From Burkholderia ambifaria AMMD (GTDB lineage: Bacteria > Pseudomonadota > Gammaproteobacteria > Burkholderiales > Burkholderiaceae): a DNA stretch of 64,000 nt. The stretch lies in the NCBI RefSeq assembly GCF_000203915.1, contig NC_008390.1:1550001-1614000 (forward strand), read 5' to 3'. Numbering within the stretch: the first letter of the stretch is position 1; each line of letters starts with the position of its first letter. A program made the position numbers and the translations under genes. The notes under the pieces are model-generated. The model worked only from the letters and a program-made list of their open reading frames with translations, was not told the DNA's origin and ran no database searches. Shown piece after piece: positions 30,467-38,331 of this stretch.

Positions 30467-31927
30467 ATGAGAACCCGAACAGCGAACAAGACGCTCTTTA
30501 CCCTGTCGCCGCTCGTGGCCTGCGCGTCGATGTTCTTCGCCCAGGCCGCATTCGCGCATGGCTACCTGTCGGAGCCGCCGTCGCGCAGTCTGCTGTGCAG
30601 CTCGAAAGCGGGCAAGATCGAAAACTTCAATTGCGGTTCGGTCACCTATGAACCGCAAAGCGTCGAAGGCAAGCAAGGCTTCCCGGCAGCCGGCGCGCCG
30701 GACGGCCAGATCGCGAGCGGCGGCGTGACGCAGTTCAGCGAACTCGACGAGCAGACCGTCGATCGCTGGAAGATCACCGACATCAAGCCGGGCGCCCAGA
30801 AATTCAAGTGGACGTTCACCGCGCCGCACGTGACGAAGGAATTCAAGTATTACCTGACGAAGCAGGGCTGGAACCCGAACGCGAAGCTCACGCGTGAGCA
30901 GTTCGACCTGACGCCGTTCTGCACGATCGACGGCGGGATGAAGAAAGCCGACGAGATCGGCCCGCACAACTGCACGATTCCGTCGGACAAGAAGGGCCAT
31001 CACGTGATGCTGACGACGTGGCACGTCGGCGACACGGCCGGCATGTTCTACAACGTCGCCGACCTGAACATCACCGACGACGGCGGCGCGACCGATCCGG
31101 GCAAGCCGAGCTGGTCGAATGTCGGCAGCATCGCGCCGACGATGGACCTGAAGGTCGGTGACAAGGTCATGAACCGCGTGTTCAAGTCGGGCGGCGAAGT
31201 GCCGTCGATGAAGACGACGGTGACGATCGGCTCCGCGCAGCAAGGCGAACGCAACATGTGGCCGATGCTGCTCGCGAAGGAAATCAACCGCACGCAGGCG
31301 GCGAACCTGATCGCCGGCGTCGAGCGCGACGGCCGCATCGAGCCGTCGCTCGGCAAGAACGACGTGTTCTCGAAGAGCACCAGCGGCATCGTGCGCACCG
31401 AGACGACGATCGATCACCAGCCGGAAGGCGGCATCGACGAAGGCTTCAGCATCTCGAACAACGGTGAATTCAAGATCCAGAACGGCAAGGCGACCGCGAA
31501 GTTCTTCCTGAAGTTCAACCACGCGAAGGACACGAACGTCACCGTCAAGGTTTACGACGCGTCGAACTCGCTGGTCGGATCGAAGTCGTCGACGATGCGC
31601 ATGCAGGGCGACGTGAACGTCGACATCGCGAACGCGAAGGCGGGTAACCACACGGCCGTGGCGACGTCGCAGATCGACGGCGGCACGCTGAAGCAGGAAA
31701 CCACGACGTTCAAGCTGACCGGCGAATCGGGCGGCGGCGAAGGTGCGCAATGCCAGGCCGAATGGAAGCAGGGCACGGCGTATACGGGCGGCGCGAAGGT
31801 GCAGCACAACGGCCGCACGTTCGAAGCGCGCTGGTGGACGCAGAACGAGGCGCCGGGCGATCCGGCGTCGACCGGCGCCGACCATACCGGCAAGGTGTGG
31901 AAGGAGCTGGGCGCCTGCAGCAAGTAA
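30467..31927 (+). CDS. AA10 lytic polysaccharide monooxygenase, GbpA-like
   Basis: This 486-residue exported copper enzyme cleaves crystalline chitin oxidatively; in Vibrio the homologue GbpA also binds GlcNAc surfaces. The signal peptide ends FAQAAFA, leaving His31 as the mature first residue, the first ligand of the copper histidine brace. The second is His121 in TAPHVTKEFKYY. The AA10 domain spans about 31-215. GbpA-type middle domains follow (about 225-425). A C-terminal chitin-binding module (about 430-485) contains CQAEWKQGTAYTGGAKVQHNG. It is divergent from the chitinase gene, and the pair acts on the same substrate. Confidence 0.94.
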   Translation: MRTRTANKTLFTLSPLVACASMFFAQAAFAHGYLSEPPSRSLLCSSKAGKIENFNCGSVTYEPQSVEGKQGFPAAGAPDGQIASGGVTQFSELDEQTVDRWKITDIKPGAQKFKWTFTAPHVTKEFKYYLTKQGWNPNAKLTREQFDLTPFCTIDGGMKKADEIGPHNCTIPSDKKGHHVMLTTWHVGDTAGMFYNVADLNITDDGGATDPGKPSWSNVGSIAPTMDLKVGDKVMNRVFKSGGEVPSMKTTVTIGSAQQGERNMWPMLLAKEINRTQAANLIAGVERDGRIEPSLGKNDVFSKSTSGIVRTETTIDHQPEGGIDEGFSISNNGEFKIQNGKATAKFFLKFNHAKDTNVTVKVYDASNSLVGSKSSTMRMQGDVNVDIANAKAGNHTAVATSQIDGGTLKQETTTFKLTGESGGGEGAQCQAEWKQGTAYTGGAKVQHNGRTFEARWWTQNEAPGDPASTGADHTGKVWKELGACSK

Positions 31928-31949
31928 CGACCTGACAAGGAGATGACGC

Positions 31950-31984
31950 GAGCCGCACGCAGCAATGCGTGCGGCTCTTTCATT
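31950..31984 (+). terminator. Intrinsic terminator of the LPMO gene
   Basis: The 12-bp stem GAGCCGCACGCA, GCAA loop and complement are followed by a T-rich TTTCATTT, 22 bases after the stop. The gene after it must therefore have its own promoter in 31985-32197. Confidence 0.88.
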
Positions 31985-32197
31985 TGCGGCTGGCGCGCGA
32001 ACCGGCGGATTGAAGCACGCGTTGATATTTCGTTGATGAAAGTGGTGGCGTTTTCCTTCCCCCGGAAAATGACGTCATCGATCGGCGCTTTCCTTCAATC
32101 GAATCCGCATCCCCGAAAGCGCCTCATTCACCTGCCGTCTGCAACACGACGGCCCCCGGCCGCGACGCCGCCGGGATCTCTACAGAGGGCAAACGAC

Positions 32198-32638
32198 GTG
32201 AAACCGAATTATCGGAAATGGACGAAACGCCGTGGCCAGCAGGGCTTCACGCTGCTGGAGCTGCTGGTCGTGCTGCTGATCATCGCGCTGCTGGCCGGCT
32301 ATGTCGGTCCGAAGCTGTTCTCGCAGGTCGACAAGGCAAAGGTCAAGTCGACGCAAGCGCAGATGAAGACGCTGGGCGATGCGGTCACGCAATTCCGGCT
32401 CGATACGGGCAATTACCCGACCGCCGACGAAGGACTCGATGCGCTGGTCGTGCAGCCGCAAGGCGCCGACGGCTGGAACGGTCCGTATCTCGCGAAGGCC
32501 GTGCCGAAGGACGGCTGGGGCCGCGCGTACCAATGGAATGTGCCGGGCCGTGATGGCGAGGCGGAGATCGTGTCGCTCGGGCGAGACGGTCGGGTCGGCG
32601 GGAGCGGCGTCGATGCGGACCTCGTCTACGGCATGTAA
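32198..32638 (+). CDS. GspG-like major pseudopilin
   Basis: This 146-residue prepilin has the cleavage and assembly motif QQG-FTLLELLVVLLIIALLAGYV (residues about 14-36) with Glu5 of the mature chain present. The C-terminal part matches GspG: NYPTADEGLDALVVQPQG, GWNGPYLAKAVPKDGWGRAYQW and a calcium-loop-like end. It should form the pseudopilus that pushes exoproteins through the secretin. The start is a GTG at 32198, 8 bases after GAGGG; no ATG fits. It is the first gene of a long one-direction operon that runs to 42842. Confidence 0.9.
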   Translation: MKPNYRKWTKRRGQQGFTLLELLVVLLIIALLAGYVGPKLFSQVDKAKVKSTQAQMKTLGDAVTQFRLDTGNYPTADEGLDALVVQPQGADGWNGPYLAKAVPKDGWGRAYQWNVPGRDGEAEIVSLGRDGRVGGSGVDADLVYGM

Positions 32639-33125
32639 GGGCCTGCGTCGCTGGATCGCGGCCGTGGCGCTGTTCGCCACCTGCGCATCCGGCGCCGTGG
32701 CCAAGGACTGCTGGACCCGGGCGGGAGAGCGGCATGGCATCGATCCGCTGCTGCTGGTCGCGATCGCGAAGGTGGAATCCGCGCTGAATCCGCGCGCGAT
32801 GAACTGGAACCGGAACGGCACTTACGACATCGGGCTGATGCAGATCAACAGTTCGCATCTGCCGCGTCTCGTGAAGGTCGGCGTGACGCACAAGCGGCTG
32901 ATCAACGAACCCTGCACGTCGATCGACACCGGCGCGTCGATTCTCGCCGGATTCATCGACCGGCACGGCTACACGTGGAACGCGGTCGGCGCGTACAACG
33001 CCGGCTCGTCGGAGAAACGCGTGCCGGCACGCAAGGCTTATGCGACCAAGGTCTGGCGCGAGTACCGCGCATTGACGAGCGATCGCGACGCGAGCCTCGC
33101 GATGCTCGACGAATGGCGGAGGTAG
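32613..33125 (+). CDS. Exported lytic transglycosylase (SLT, IagB/PilT-like)
   Basis: This 170-residue protein has a signal peptide (about residues 10-30, ending GAVA) and a soluble lytic transglycosylase domain with the catalytic Glu in VAIAKVESALNPRAMN. The motifs YDIGLMQINSSHLP and AVGAYNAGSSE follow. Such small enzymes open peptidoglycan locally for secretion machines and pili. The ATG at 32613 has GGGAG upstream and overlaps the GspG-like gene by 26 bases, so translation is coupled. Its position between pseudopilin and platform genes ties it to the secretion apparatus. Confidence 0.9.
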   Translation: MRTSSTACKGLRRWIAAVALFATCASGAVAKDCWTRAGERHGIDPLLLVAIAKVESALNPRAMNWNRNGTYDIGLMQINSSHLPRLVKVGVTHKRLINEPCTSIDTGASILAGFIDRHGYTWNAVGAYNAGSSEKRVPARKAYATKVWREYRALTSDRDASLAMLDEWRR

Positions 33126-33127
33126 CC

Positions 33128-34309
33128 ATGCAGGCATTTCGGGTACGCGTGCTCGCCGACGGCAAGATCGCCCAGCAGACGATCGAAGCCGCGAGCGAGA
33201 TGGAGGTGCGCGCACGGCTCGCGGAGAAGGGCGGCGTCGTGCTCGAGGTCCGGCGCGATAAACGTATCGGGCGCCGCCGTGCACCGAAGTTTGCGCTGGC
33301 GCTGTTCCTGCAGGAATTGTCGACGCTGCTCGACGCCGGCCTCGTGCTGTTCGAGGCGCTGGAAGCGTTGCGCGACAAGGCGGATTCGGGCAAGGACGCG
33401 AAGTACGTGATCGACCGCCTGCTCGCGGTGATGGTCGAGGGGCAGCCGTTGTCGAAGGCGCTCGCTCGGCAGCCGGCGATTTTTCCGCCGCTGCTGGTGG
33501 CGACGGTCGAATCGTCGGAGGGCAGCGGTCAGTTGCCGGTGGTCCTGAAGCGTTACCAGCAGTACGAAGTGCGAATCGAACAGGTCCGCAAGCGCGTCAC
33601 CGGCGCGCTGATCTATCCGGCCGTCGTGATCGGCGTCGGCATCGCGATCCTGCTGTTCATGGCGTTCTTCGTGATTCCGCGCTTCGCGGTGGTGTTCGAG
33701 TCGCTGGCCACGCTGCCGCCGACCGCGCACGCGATGCTCTGGTGGGCGAACCTGCTGCGCGAGAACGGGATGGCGGTCGGGCTCGCGGTCGCGGCGTCGT
33801 TCGTCGGCGCGGGGCTGGCGATCCGCTCGGCGGCGTTCAAGCGCGCCGCGCAGCGGCTGATGTGGCGCGCGCCGAAAGTGCGCGACGTCTGCGCACTGTT
33901 CGCGCTCACGCGCTTTTACCGAACGGTCGGCCTGCTGATCGCGGGCGGCACGCCGGTGATCGTCGCGCTGGAGCTGTCGGGCAAGGTGCTCCCCGAGCAT
34001 TTCCGTGCGCGGCTCGCGGCGGCGCTGATCGACATGCGCGCAGGGCGTCCGGTCGCGGCCGTGCTCGCCGCGCATGCGCTGACGACGTCGGTCGCCGAGC
34101 GGCTGTTGCGCGTGGGCGAGCAGAGCGGCGACCTCGGCGGGATGTGCGAGCACATCGCGCAGTTTCACGACGGCGCGCTCGATCGCGCGATCGAGATGCT
34201 CAGCAAGGTGTTCGAACCGGTGCTGATGCTCGCGGTGGGCGCGACGGTCGGCGCGGTGGTCCTGCTGCTTTACATGCCGATCTTCGAATTGGCGGGCAGC
34301 GTCGGATAG
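33128..34309 (+). CDS. GspF/PilC-like inner-membrane platform protein
   Basis: This 393-residue polytopic protein has two F domains: FLQELSTLLDAGLVLFEALEAL near residue 60, and FALTRFYRTVGLLIAGGTPVIVALELSG near residue 258. Three membrane segments are present (about 160-190, 215-240 and 360-385). It connects the assembly ATPase with the pseudopilus. GGAGGT sits 5 bases before the ATG at 33128, which lies only 2 bases after the transglycosylase stop. An upstream in-frame extension overlapping the transglycosylase gene is not part of the protein. Confidence 0.92.
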   Translation: MQAFRVRVLADGKIAQQTIEAASEMEVRARLAEKGGVVLEVRRDKRIGRRRAPKFALALFLQELSTLLDAGLVLFEALEALRDKADSGKDAKYVIDRLLAVMVEGQPLSKALARQPAIFPPLLVATVESSEGSGQLPVVLKRYQQYEVRIEQVRKRVTGALIYPAVVIGVGIAILLFMAFFVIPRFAVVFESLATLPPTAHAMLWWANLLRENGMAVGLAVAASFVGAGLAIRSAAFKRAAQRLMWRAPKVRDVCALFALTRFYRTVGLLIAGGTPVIVALELSGKVLPEHFRARLAAALIDMRAGRPVAAVLAAHALTTSVAERLLRVGEQSGDLGGMCEHIAQFHDGALDRAIEMLSKVFEPVLMLAVGATVGAVVLLLYMPIFELAGSVG

Positions 34310-34363
34310 CGATCCGCACTGTCAACGCGTTCGCGATCCCGCTGTTCAACAGGAGAAAACTCA

Positions 34364-35998
34364 ATGAAAACGGAACACATCGTTCAACGCTGGCAGTCGG
34401 AATCCGAAGCATCGGGCGTTGGCTTCGCGCAATACGTGGAGGGCCTGCTGGGCGCCGATCCGACGCGGCTCGCACAAGCGGCCGCCTGCCTTGGCATCGG
34501 CGCAGTCGACGCCGATACGCTGCGCGCGGCGCCGACGCGCTTCGACCTGCTGCCGCTGCACGACGCGCTGACCTGGCGCGTGCTGCCGGTCGAGCTCGAC
34601 GGCGCGCCGTGCGTCGTCGTCGCCGATCCGTTCGCCCGCCACGTGCGCGACGAGCTGCTTGCGCGGTTCGGCGTGCGGCCGGTCGAACTGGCCATGAGTG
34701 TGCCGGGCGAAGTCGAGCGGCTGCTCGGCGACATCGAGTCGAGCGAGCGGCTGATGGACGACGTGACGATCGATACGCAGGGCGATTCGCTCGCACAGGC
34801 GATCGAGTCGATCTCGCTTGCGAGCATCGCGAAAGACGAGAGCCCGATCATCAGGCTCGTCAACACGACGCTCTACGACGCGCTGCAGAGCCGCGCGAGC
34901 GATATTCATCTCGAAGCGGTGCCGGACGGTCTGTCGATCCGCTACCGGATCGACGGCGTGCTGCAGTCGATCCGCCACATTCCCGGGCTCGAGGCGGCCG
35001 CGCAGACGCTGTCGCGCCTGAAGGTGCTCGCCGCGCTCGACATCGCGGAGAAGCGCGTGCCGCAGGACGGCCGTTTCAAGGTCGTGATGCAGGGCCGCGA
35101 GATCGATTTCCGCGTGTCGATCATTCCCGGCACCTATGGCGAAAACGCGGTGATGCGCGTGCTCGACAAGTCGCAGCGCGGCGACAGCGTGAGCCTCGAC
35201 GTGCTCGGCTTCGACGCGCAGACGGCGCGGCGCGTGCGTGCGCTCGCGCACCGGCCTTACGGTCTGATGCTCGTGACGGGGCCGACCGGCAGCGGCAAGT
35301 CGACGACGCTGTACGCGGTGCTGTCGGAAGTCAACACGGGCGACGACAAGATCATCACGATCGAGGACCCGGTCGAATACGAGCTGAAGGGCGTGCTGCA
35401 GATCCCGGTCAACGAGCGCAAGGGCCTCACGTTCGCGCGCGGGCTGCGCTCGATCCTGCGGCACGACCCGGACACGGTGATGGTCGGCGAGATCCGCGAC
35501 GAGGAGACCGCGTCGATCGCCGTGCAATCGGCGCTCACCGGCCACCGCGTGCTGTCGACCGTGCATGCGAACGACGGGTTCAGCGTGATCGACCGCTTCA
35601 TCTACATGGGCGTCGAGCCGTCGACGTTTCTCGAAGCGCTGAACGGCGTCGTGTCGCAGCGCCTGGTGCGGCGGATCTGCGCGCGCTGCGGCGGCACGGC
35701 GGCGGACGGCGCCGACCTGAGCGGCGCGGCGCCCGACGAACTGAAGCGCGTGGTCACGCCCGGCACGGGCTGCGAGACCTGCCGCGGCACCGGCTATCAC
35801 GGCCGGATCGGACTCGCGGAAGTGCTGACGCTCGATGCGGCGATGAAGGCCGCGCTGCTCGAGCGCTCGATCGAGAAGCGTGCGCAGGCCCTCGCCGGCA
35901 ACGCCGACTACCGGTCGATGCGCGACGCGGGGCTTGCGGCGGTTCGCGCGCGGCTGACGACGTTCCAGGAGGTGCAACGTGCGATCGCCGTGGAATAA
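34364..35998 (+). CDS. GspE/PilB/MshE-like assembly ATPase
   Basis: This 544-residue cytoplasmic ATPase powers pseudopilus or pilus extension. An N-terminal domain (about 1-140) precedes the motor. Walker A GPTGSGKSTT lies near residue 305, the Asp box and Walker B (GEIRDEETASIAVQSALTGH) near 372-390, and the His box nearby. A zinc-binding tetracysteine element follows (CARCGG and CETCRGTGYHGR, about 443-485), as in GspE and MshE. The ATG at 34364 has CAGGAGAAAA upstream. The next gene starts inside its 3' end on a strong ribosome site. Confidence 0.95.
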   Translation: MKTEHIVQRWQSESEASGVGFAQYVEGLLGADPTRLAQAAACLGIGAVDADTLRAAPTRFDLLPLHDALTWRVLPVELDGAPCVVVADPFARHVRDELLARFGVRPVELAMSVPGEVERLLGDIESSERLMDDVTIDTQGDSLAQAIESISLASIAKDESPIIRLVNTTLYDALQSRASDIHLEAVPDGLSIRYRIDGVLQSIRHIPGLEAAAQTLSRLKVLAALDIAEKRVPQDGRFKVVMQGREIDFRVSIIPGTYGENAVMRVLDKSQRGDSVSLDVLGFDAQTARRVRALAHRPYGLMLVTGPTGSGKSTTLYAVLSEVNTGDDKIITIEDPVEYELKGVLQIPVNERKGLTFARGLRSILRHDPDTVMVGEIRDEETASIAVQSALTGHRVLSTVHANDGFSVIDRFIYMGVEPSTFLEALNGVVSQRLVRRICARCGGTAADGADLSGAAPDELKRVVTPGTGCETCRGTGYHGRIGLAEVLTLDAAMKAALLERSIEKRAQALAGNADYRSMRDAGLAAVRARLTTFQEVQRAIAVE

Positions 35999-36746
35999 CG
36001 TCATCGCGGTGCTCGACGCCGACACGCTGCGCGTGTGGACGAACGACGGCTGGCGCGCGCGGCGCGCCGGCGAGCCGCACGTCGTCGTCGCACACGACGG
36101 CCTGCCTGCCGAAGCGCTGGCACAGGTGCTCGGCGGCCTGCCGAAAGCGCGCGTGGCAATGCGCAATCGCGTGCATGTCGTCGTCGGCCATCCGTGGACG
36201 CATGGCGTCGTGCTGCCTTGGCAGGACGGGCTGGTGTCGGACGCCGCGTGGGACGCTTATGCGCGCGCGCTGTTCGCCGCCCGCGCGCAGCGCGGCGCGC
36301 TGCGGATCCGCATCGAAGCCGGGCCGCGCGGTCGCGCGCGCCTGGCGGTGGCGGCCTGCGATACGTTGCTCGCGGCGCTCGCGGCAGTCACGCGCGCGGC
36401 CGGCTGGCGGCTCGTCAGCGTGCGCGACGCGTTGTCGGCGTCGCTCGACGCGCATGCCGGCCGCCTGAGCGGCGGCGACTGCCGCTACGCGCTGCTGCAG
36501 CCGCGCGTCGTGACGTGCGTGTTTCGCCGCGCGGGCGAGTGGGCCGACGTGGTCACGCTGCCGCGCGCGGGCGGCCGGCGGCTCGACGACTGGTTCGCGG
36601 CCGCGGCGTTGATGGCCGGGCAGCCGCTGGCCGGCGCGGCCTTCGCGAGTGCGCTCGACGGGGCGCTGCCGGTCGAGGACGGCGTGACGCTGCTCGATGG
36701 CGGCCCGGATCACGTGCCCGTGCGCGAGCCGGGAGCGCCGGCATGA
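35979..36746 (+). CDS. PilM/GspL-like cytoplasmic component (by position)
   Basis: This 255-residue protein has no membrane segment and no motif I can assign with certainty. Its position directly upstream of PilN-, PilO- and PilP-like genes is where PilM, MshI or the cytoplasmic part of GspL is found, so an actin-like scaffold role is inferred. It starts with GTG at 35979, seven bases after an AGGAGG site, inside the ATPase gene. It ends with an ATGA overlap with the next gene. It is very rich in Ala, Arg, Val and Asp. If it is PilM-like it is short, since PilM is usually about 350 residues. Confidence 0.7.
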   Translation: MRSPWNNVIAVLDADTLRVWTNDGWRARRAGEPHVVVAHDGLPAEALAQVLGGLPKARVAMRNRVHVVVGHPWTHGVVLPWQDGLVSDAAWDAYARALFAARAQRGALRIRIEAGPRGRARLAVAACDTLLAALAAVTRAAGWRLVSVRDALSASLDAHAGRLSGGDCRYALLQPRVVTCVFRRAGEWADVVTLPRAGGRRLDDWFAAAALMAGQPLAGAAFASALDGALPVEDGVTLLDGGPDHVPVREPGAPA

Positions 36747-37273
36747 AGCGTCTTGACGAACTGGATTTCGCGGCGCCGCGCGTGCGCGCCACGCCGTGGG
36801 CGGCCGTCGCGCTGTGTTGCGCATTGCTGACCGGCGCGTTCGCCGCGAGCGAGTGGTCGCGCGTCGATCAGTTGCGCGACGAGGTCGACGGCATCGAAAG
36901 CCGGATCGACGAGCGCCAACGCGCGATCGAGCGCGAGCGGCGCCGGCAGAAGACGATGACGCCGGAGCAGCGCCGCATCGAACGCGTGCTCGCCGAGCAG
37001 CGGATGAGCGAGAAAGGCTCGGGGCTGTCGGTGGTCGACTGGATCGAGCAGGCGTGGACGCCGCAGATCGCGCTGAAGTCGCTGACGGTCGACAAGGCCG
37101 GCCGTGAGGCGCGCATCGAAGGCGGCGCGGCGGAGCTGTCGCACATCTACATCTTCGTCGACCGACTGAACGATCGTCACCCGGACCGCAAGATCGGCCT
37201 GCTGCAGCACCGCACGAAAGCGGAGGACGGCAAGGACATCTTTCATTTCAGCCTGAGCATCGAACACCCATGA
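36743..37273 (+). CDS. PilN-like inner-membrane protein
   Basis: This 176-residue bitopic protein has a short cytoplasmic N-terminus, one membrane segment (residues about 18-36), a coiled coil (about 38-80: VDQLRDEVDGIESRIDERQRAI) and a small periplasmic alpha/beta domain. The domain includes QIALKSLTVDKAGREARIEGGA, the ferredoxin-like pattern of PilN/GspL periplasmic domains. It would link the cytoplasmic ring to the periplasmic parts of the machine. GGGAG precedes the ATG at 36743, and both ends overlap neighbours by ATGA, showing tight translational coupling. Confidence 0.8.
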   Translation: MKRLDELDFAAPRVRATPWAAVALCCALLTGAFAASEWSRVDQLRDEVDGIESRIDERQRAIERERRRQKTMTPEQRRIERVLAEQRMSEKGSGLSVVDWIEQAWTPQIALKSLTVDKAGREARIEGGAAELSHIYIFVDRLNDRHPDRKIGLLQHRTKAEDGKDIFHFSLSIEHP

Positions 37274-37824
37274 CGAACCTGAAAGCAATCGACATGACGG
37301 CGCTTGCCGCGCGGCTGCGCTGGGGCGCCTATGCGGCGGCCCGCAAGCTCGGCGCAGCGGGGCTGCTGGCGGCCGGGCTGGTCGTGGCGCTGGTCGGCGC
37401 GCACGCGCTCTACCTGCAACCGGACAGCGAGCGTCTCGAGGCCGAGCACGACGCGCGCACGAAGGAACTGGCCGCGTTGCCGCAGGTGGCCCGCAAGGCT
37501 GGCGCCGACGGCCTGACGCTGCAGCAGGTCCAGCAATTACGCAGCAGCGAGCAGGCTTACTCGATTTTCCAGATCCTGTCGCAGCACGGCATGGATCGCA
37601 AGCACGCGACTTATCGCCGCGAAGTCGAAGTGAAGGGCAAGCTGCGCCGGCTCACGATCAGCATCGCGATGAGCGGCAGCTATGTCGGGCTGCGCGAAGC
37701 CATGCGCGAGATTGCGAGCCAGCCGATGGTGCGCATCGAAGGCGTGTCGATCGAACGCGACCGGATCGACAGCGCCAGCGTGAGCGCCGACCTGCGGGTC
37801 AGCCTGCTGGGGCCGGACACATGA
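37270..37824 (+). CDS. PilO/GspM-like inner-membrane protein
   Basis: This 184-residue bitopic protein has a membrane segment at about residues 33-53, a coiled-coil stretch (SERLEAEHDARTKELAAL) and a periplasmic domain. That domain has RRLTISIAMSGSYVGLREAMREIASQ, a pattern shared by PilO and GspM. It likely pairs with the PilN-like protein. ATGA overlaps join it to both neighbours. Confidence 0.8.
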   Translation: MTNLKAIDMTALAARLRWGAYAAARKLGAAGLLAAGLVVALVGAHALYLQPDSERLEAEHDARTKELAALPQVARKAGADGLTLQQVQQLRSSEQAYSIFQILSQHGMDRKHATYRREVEVKGKLRRLTISIAMSGSYVGLREAMREIASQPMVRIEGVSIERDRIDSASVSADLRVSLLGPDT

Positions 37825-38300
37825 TGCGCGCCCGCTTGATCCCGTTCGCGGCCGCGCTCGCGCTGGCCGCCGCTTGCGTCGCGGGCGGCAGCGTCGCGCG
37901 GGAAGGCGCCGGCCAGGCGCCGATCGTCGACGTCTTTCCGGCGCAGAACTGGGCGTCGCTCGGTGCGGAGCCGGCGAACGACAGCCCGCCGCCGCCTGTC
38001 GCGGAGCCCGAACCCGAACCGCCGTCGCTCGACGAGCCGATCGACGCGCAGCCGGTCGCGGAGCCGCCATTCGCCATTGCCGGCGAATGGCGCGAGAACG
38101 ACCAGCGCATCGTCGTGCTGGAAGGCGCGGGCAAAACGTTCCTGCTGTGCGCATCGCGCTGCGGCGTGCGAGACGCCGTGCTGCCGGGCGGCGAGATCGC
38201 CGAAGGATACCGGCTGAAGAAACTGGGCGAACAGGGCGCGGTGACCGTGACCCGGGACAGCACCGATATCGAGCTGTCGCCGCTCGTCCCGACCCGATGA
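37821..38300 (+). CDS. PilP/GspC/MshK-like periplasmic linker protein
   Basis: This 159-residue protein has a signal or anchor segment (residues 3-25), a Pro/Glu-rich spacer (about 50-85) and a small beta domain. The beta domain reads FAIAGEWRENDQRIVVLEGAGKTFLLC then GGEIAEGYRLKKLGEQGAVTV. This is the homology-region pattern of GspC and PilP, which contact the N-terminal domain of the secretin. It directly precedes the secretin gene, as pilP precedes pilQ. Confidence 0.8.
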   Translation: MMRARLIPFAAALALAAACVAGGSVAREGAGQAPIVDVFPAQNWASLGAEPANDSPPPPVAEPEPEPPSLDEPIDAQPVAEPPFAIAGEWRENDQRIVVLEGAGKTFLLCASRCGVRDAVLPGGEIAEGYRLKKLGEQGAVTVTRDSTDIELSPLVPTR

Positions 38301-38331
38301 ACCCCGAATTCAATTTAGGCCGAACACCATC

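Noticed and set aside
33742..36468. A 908-residue plus-strand frame overlapping gspF- and gspE-like genes.
   Set aside because: It is an extreme Arg/Ala-rich out-of-frame reading; the real ATPase and platform proteins occupy the other frame.
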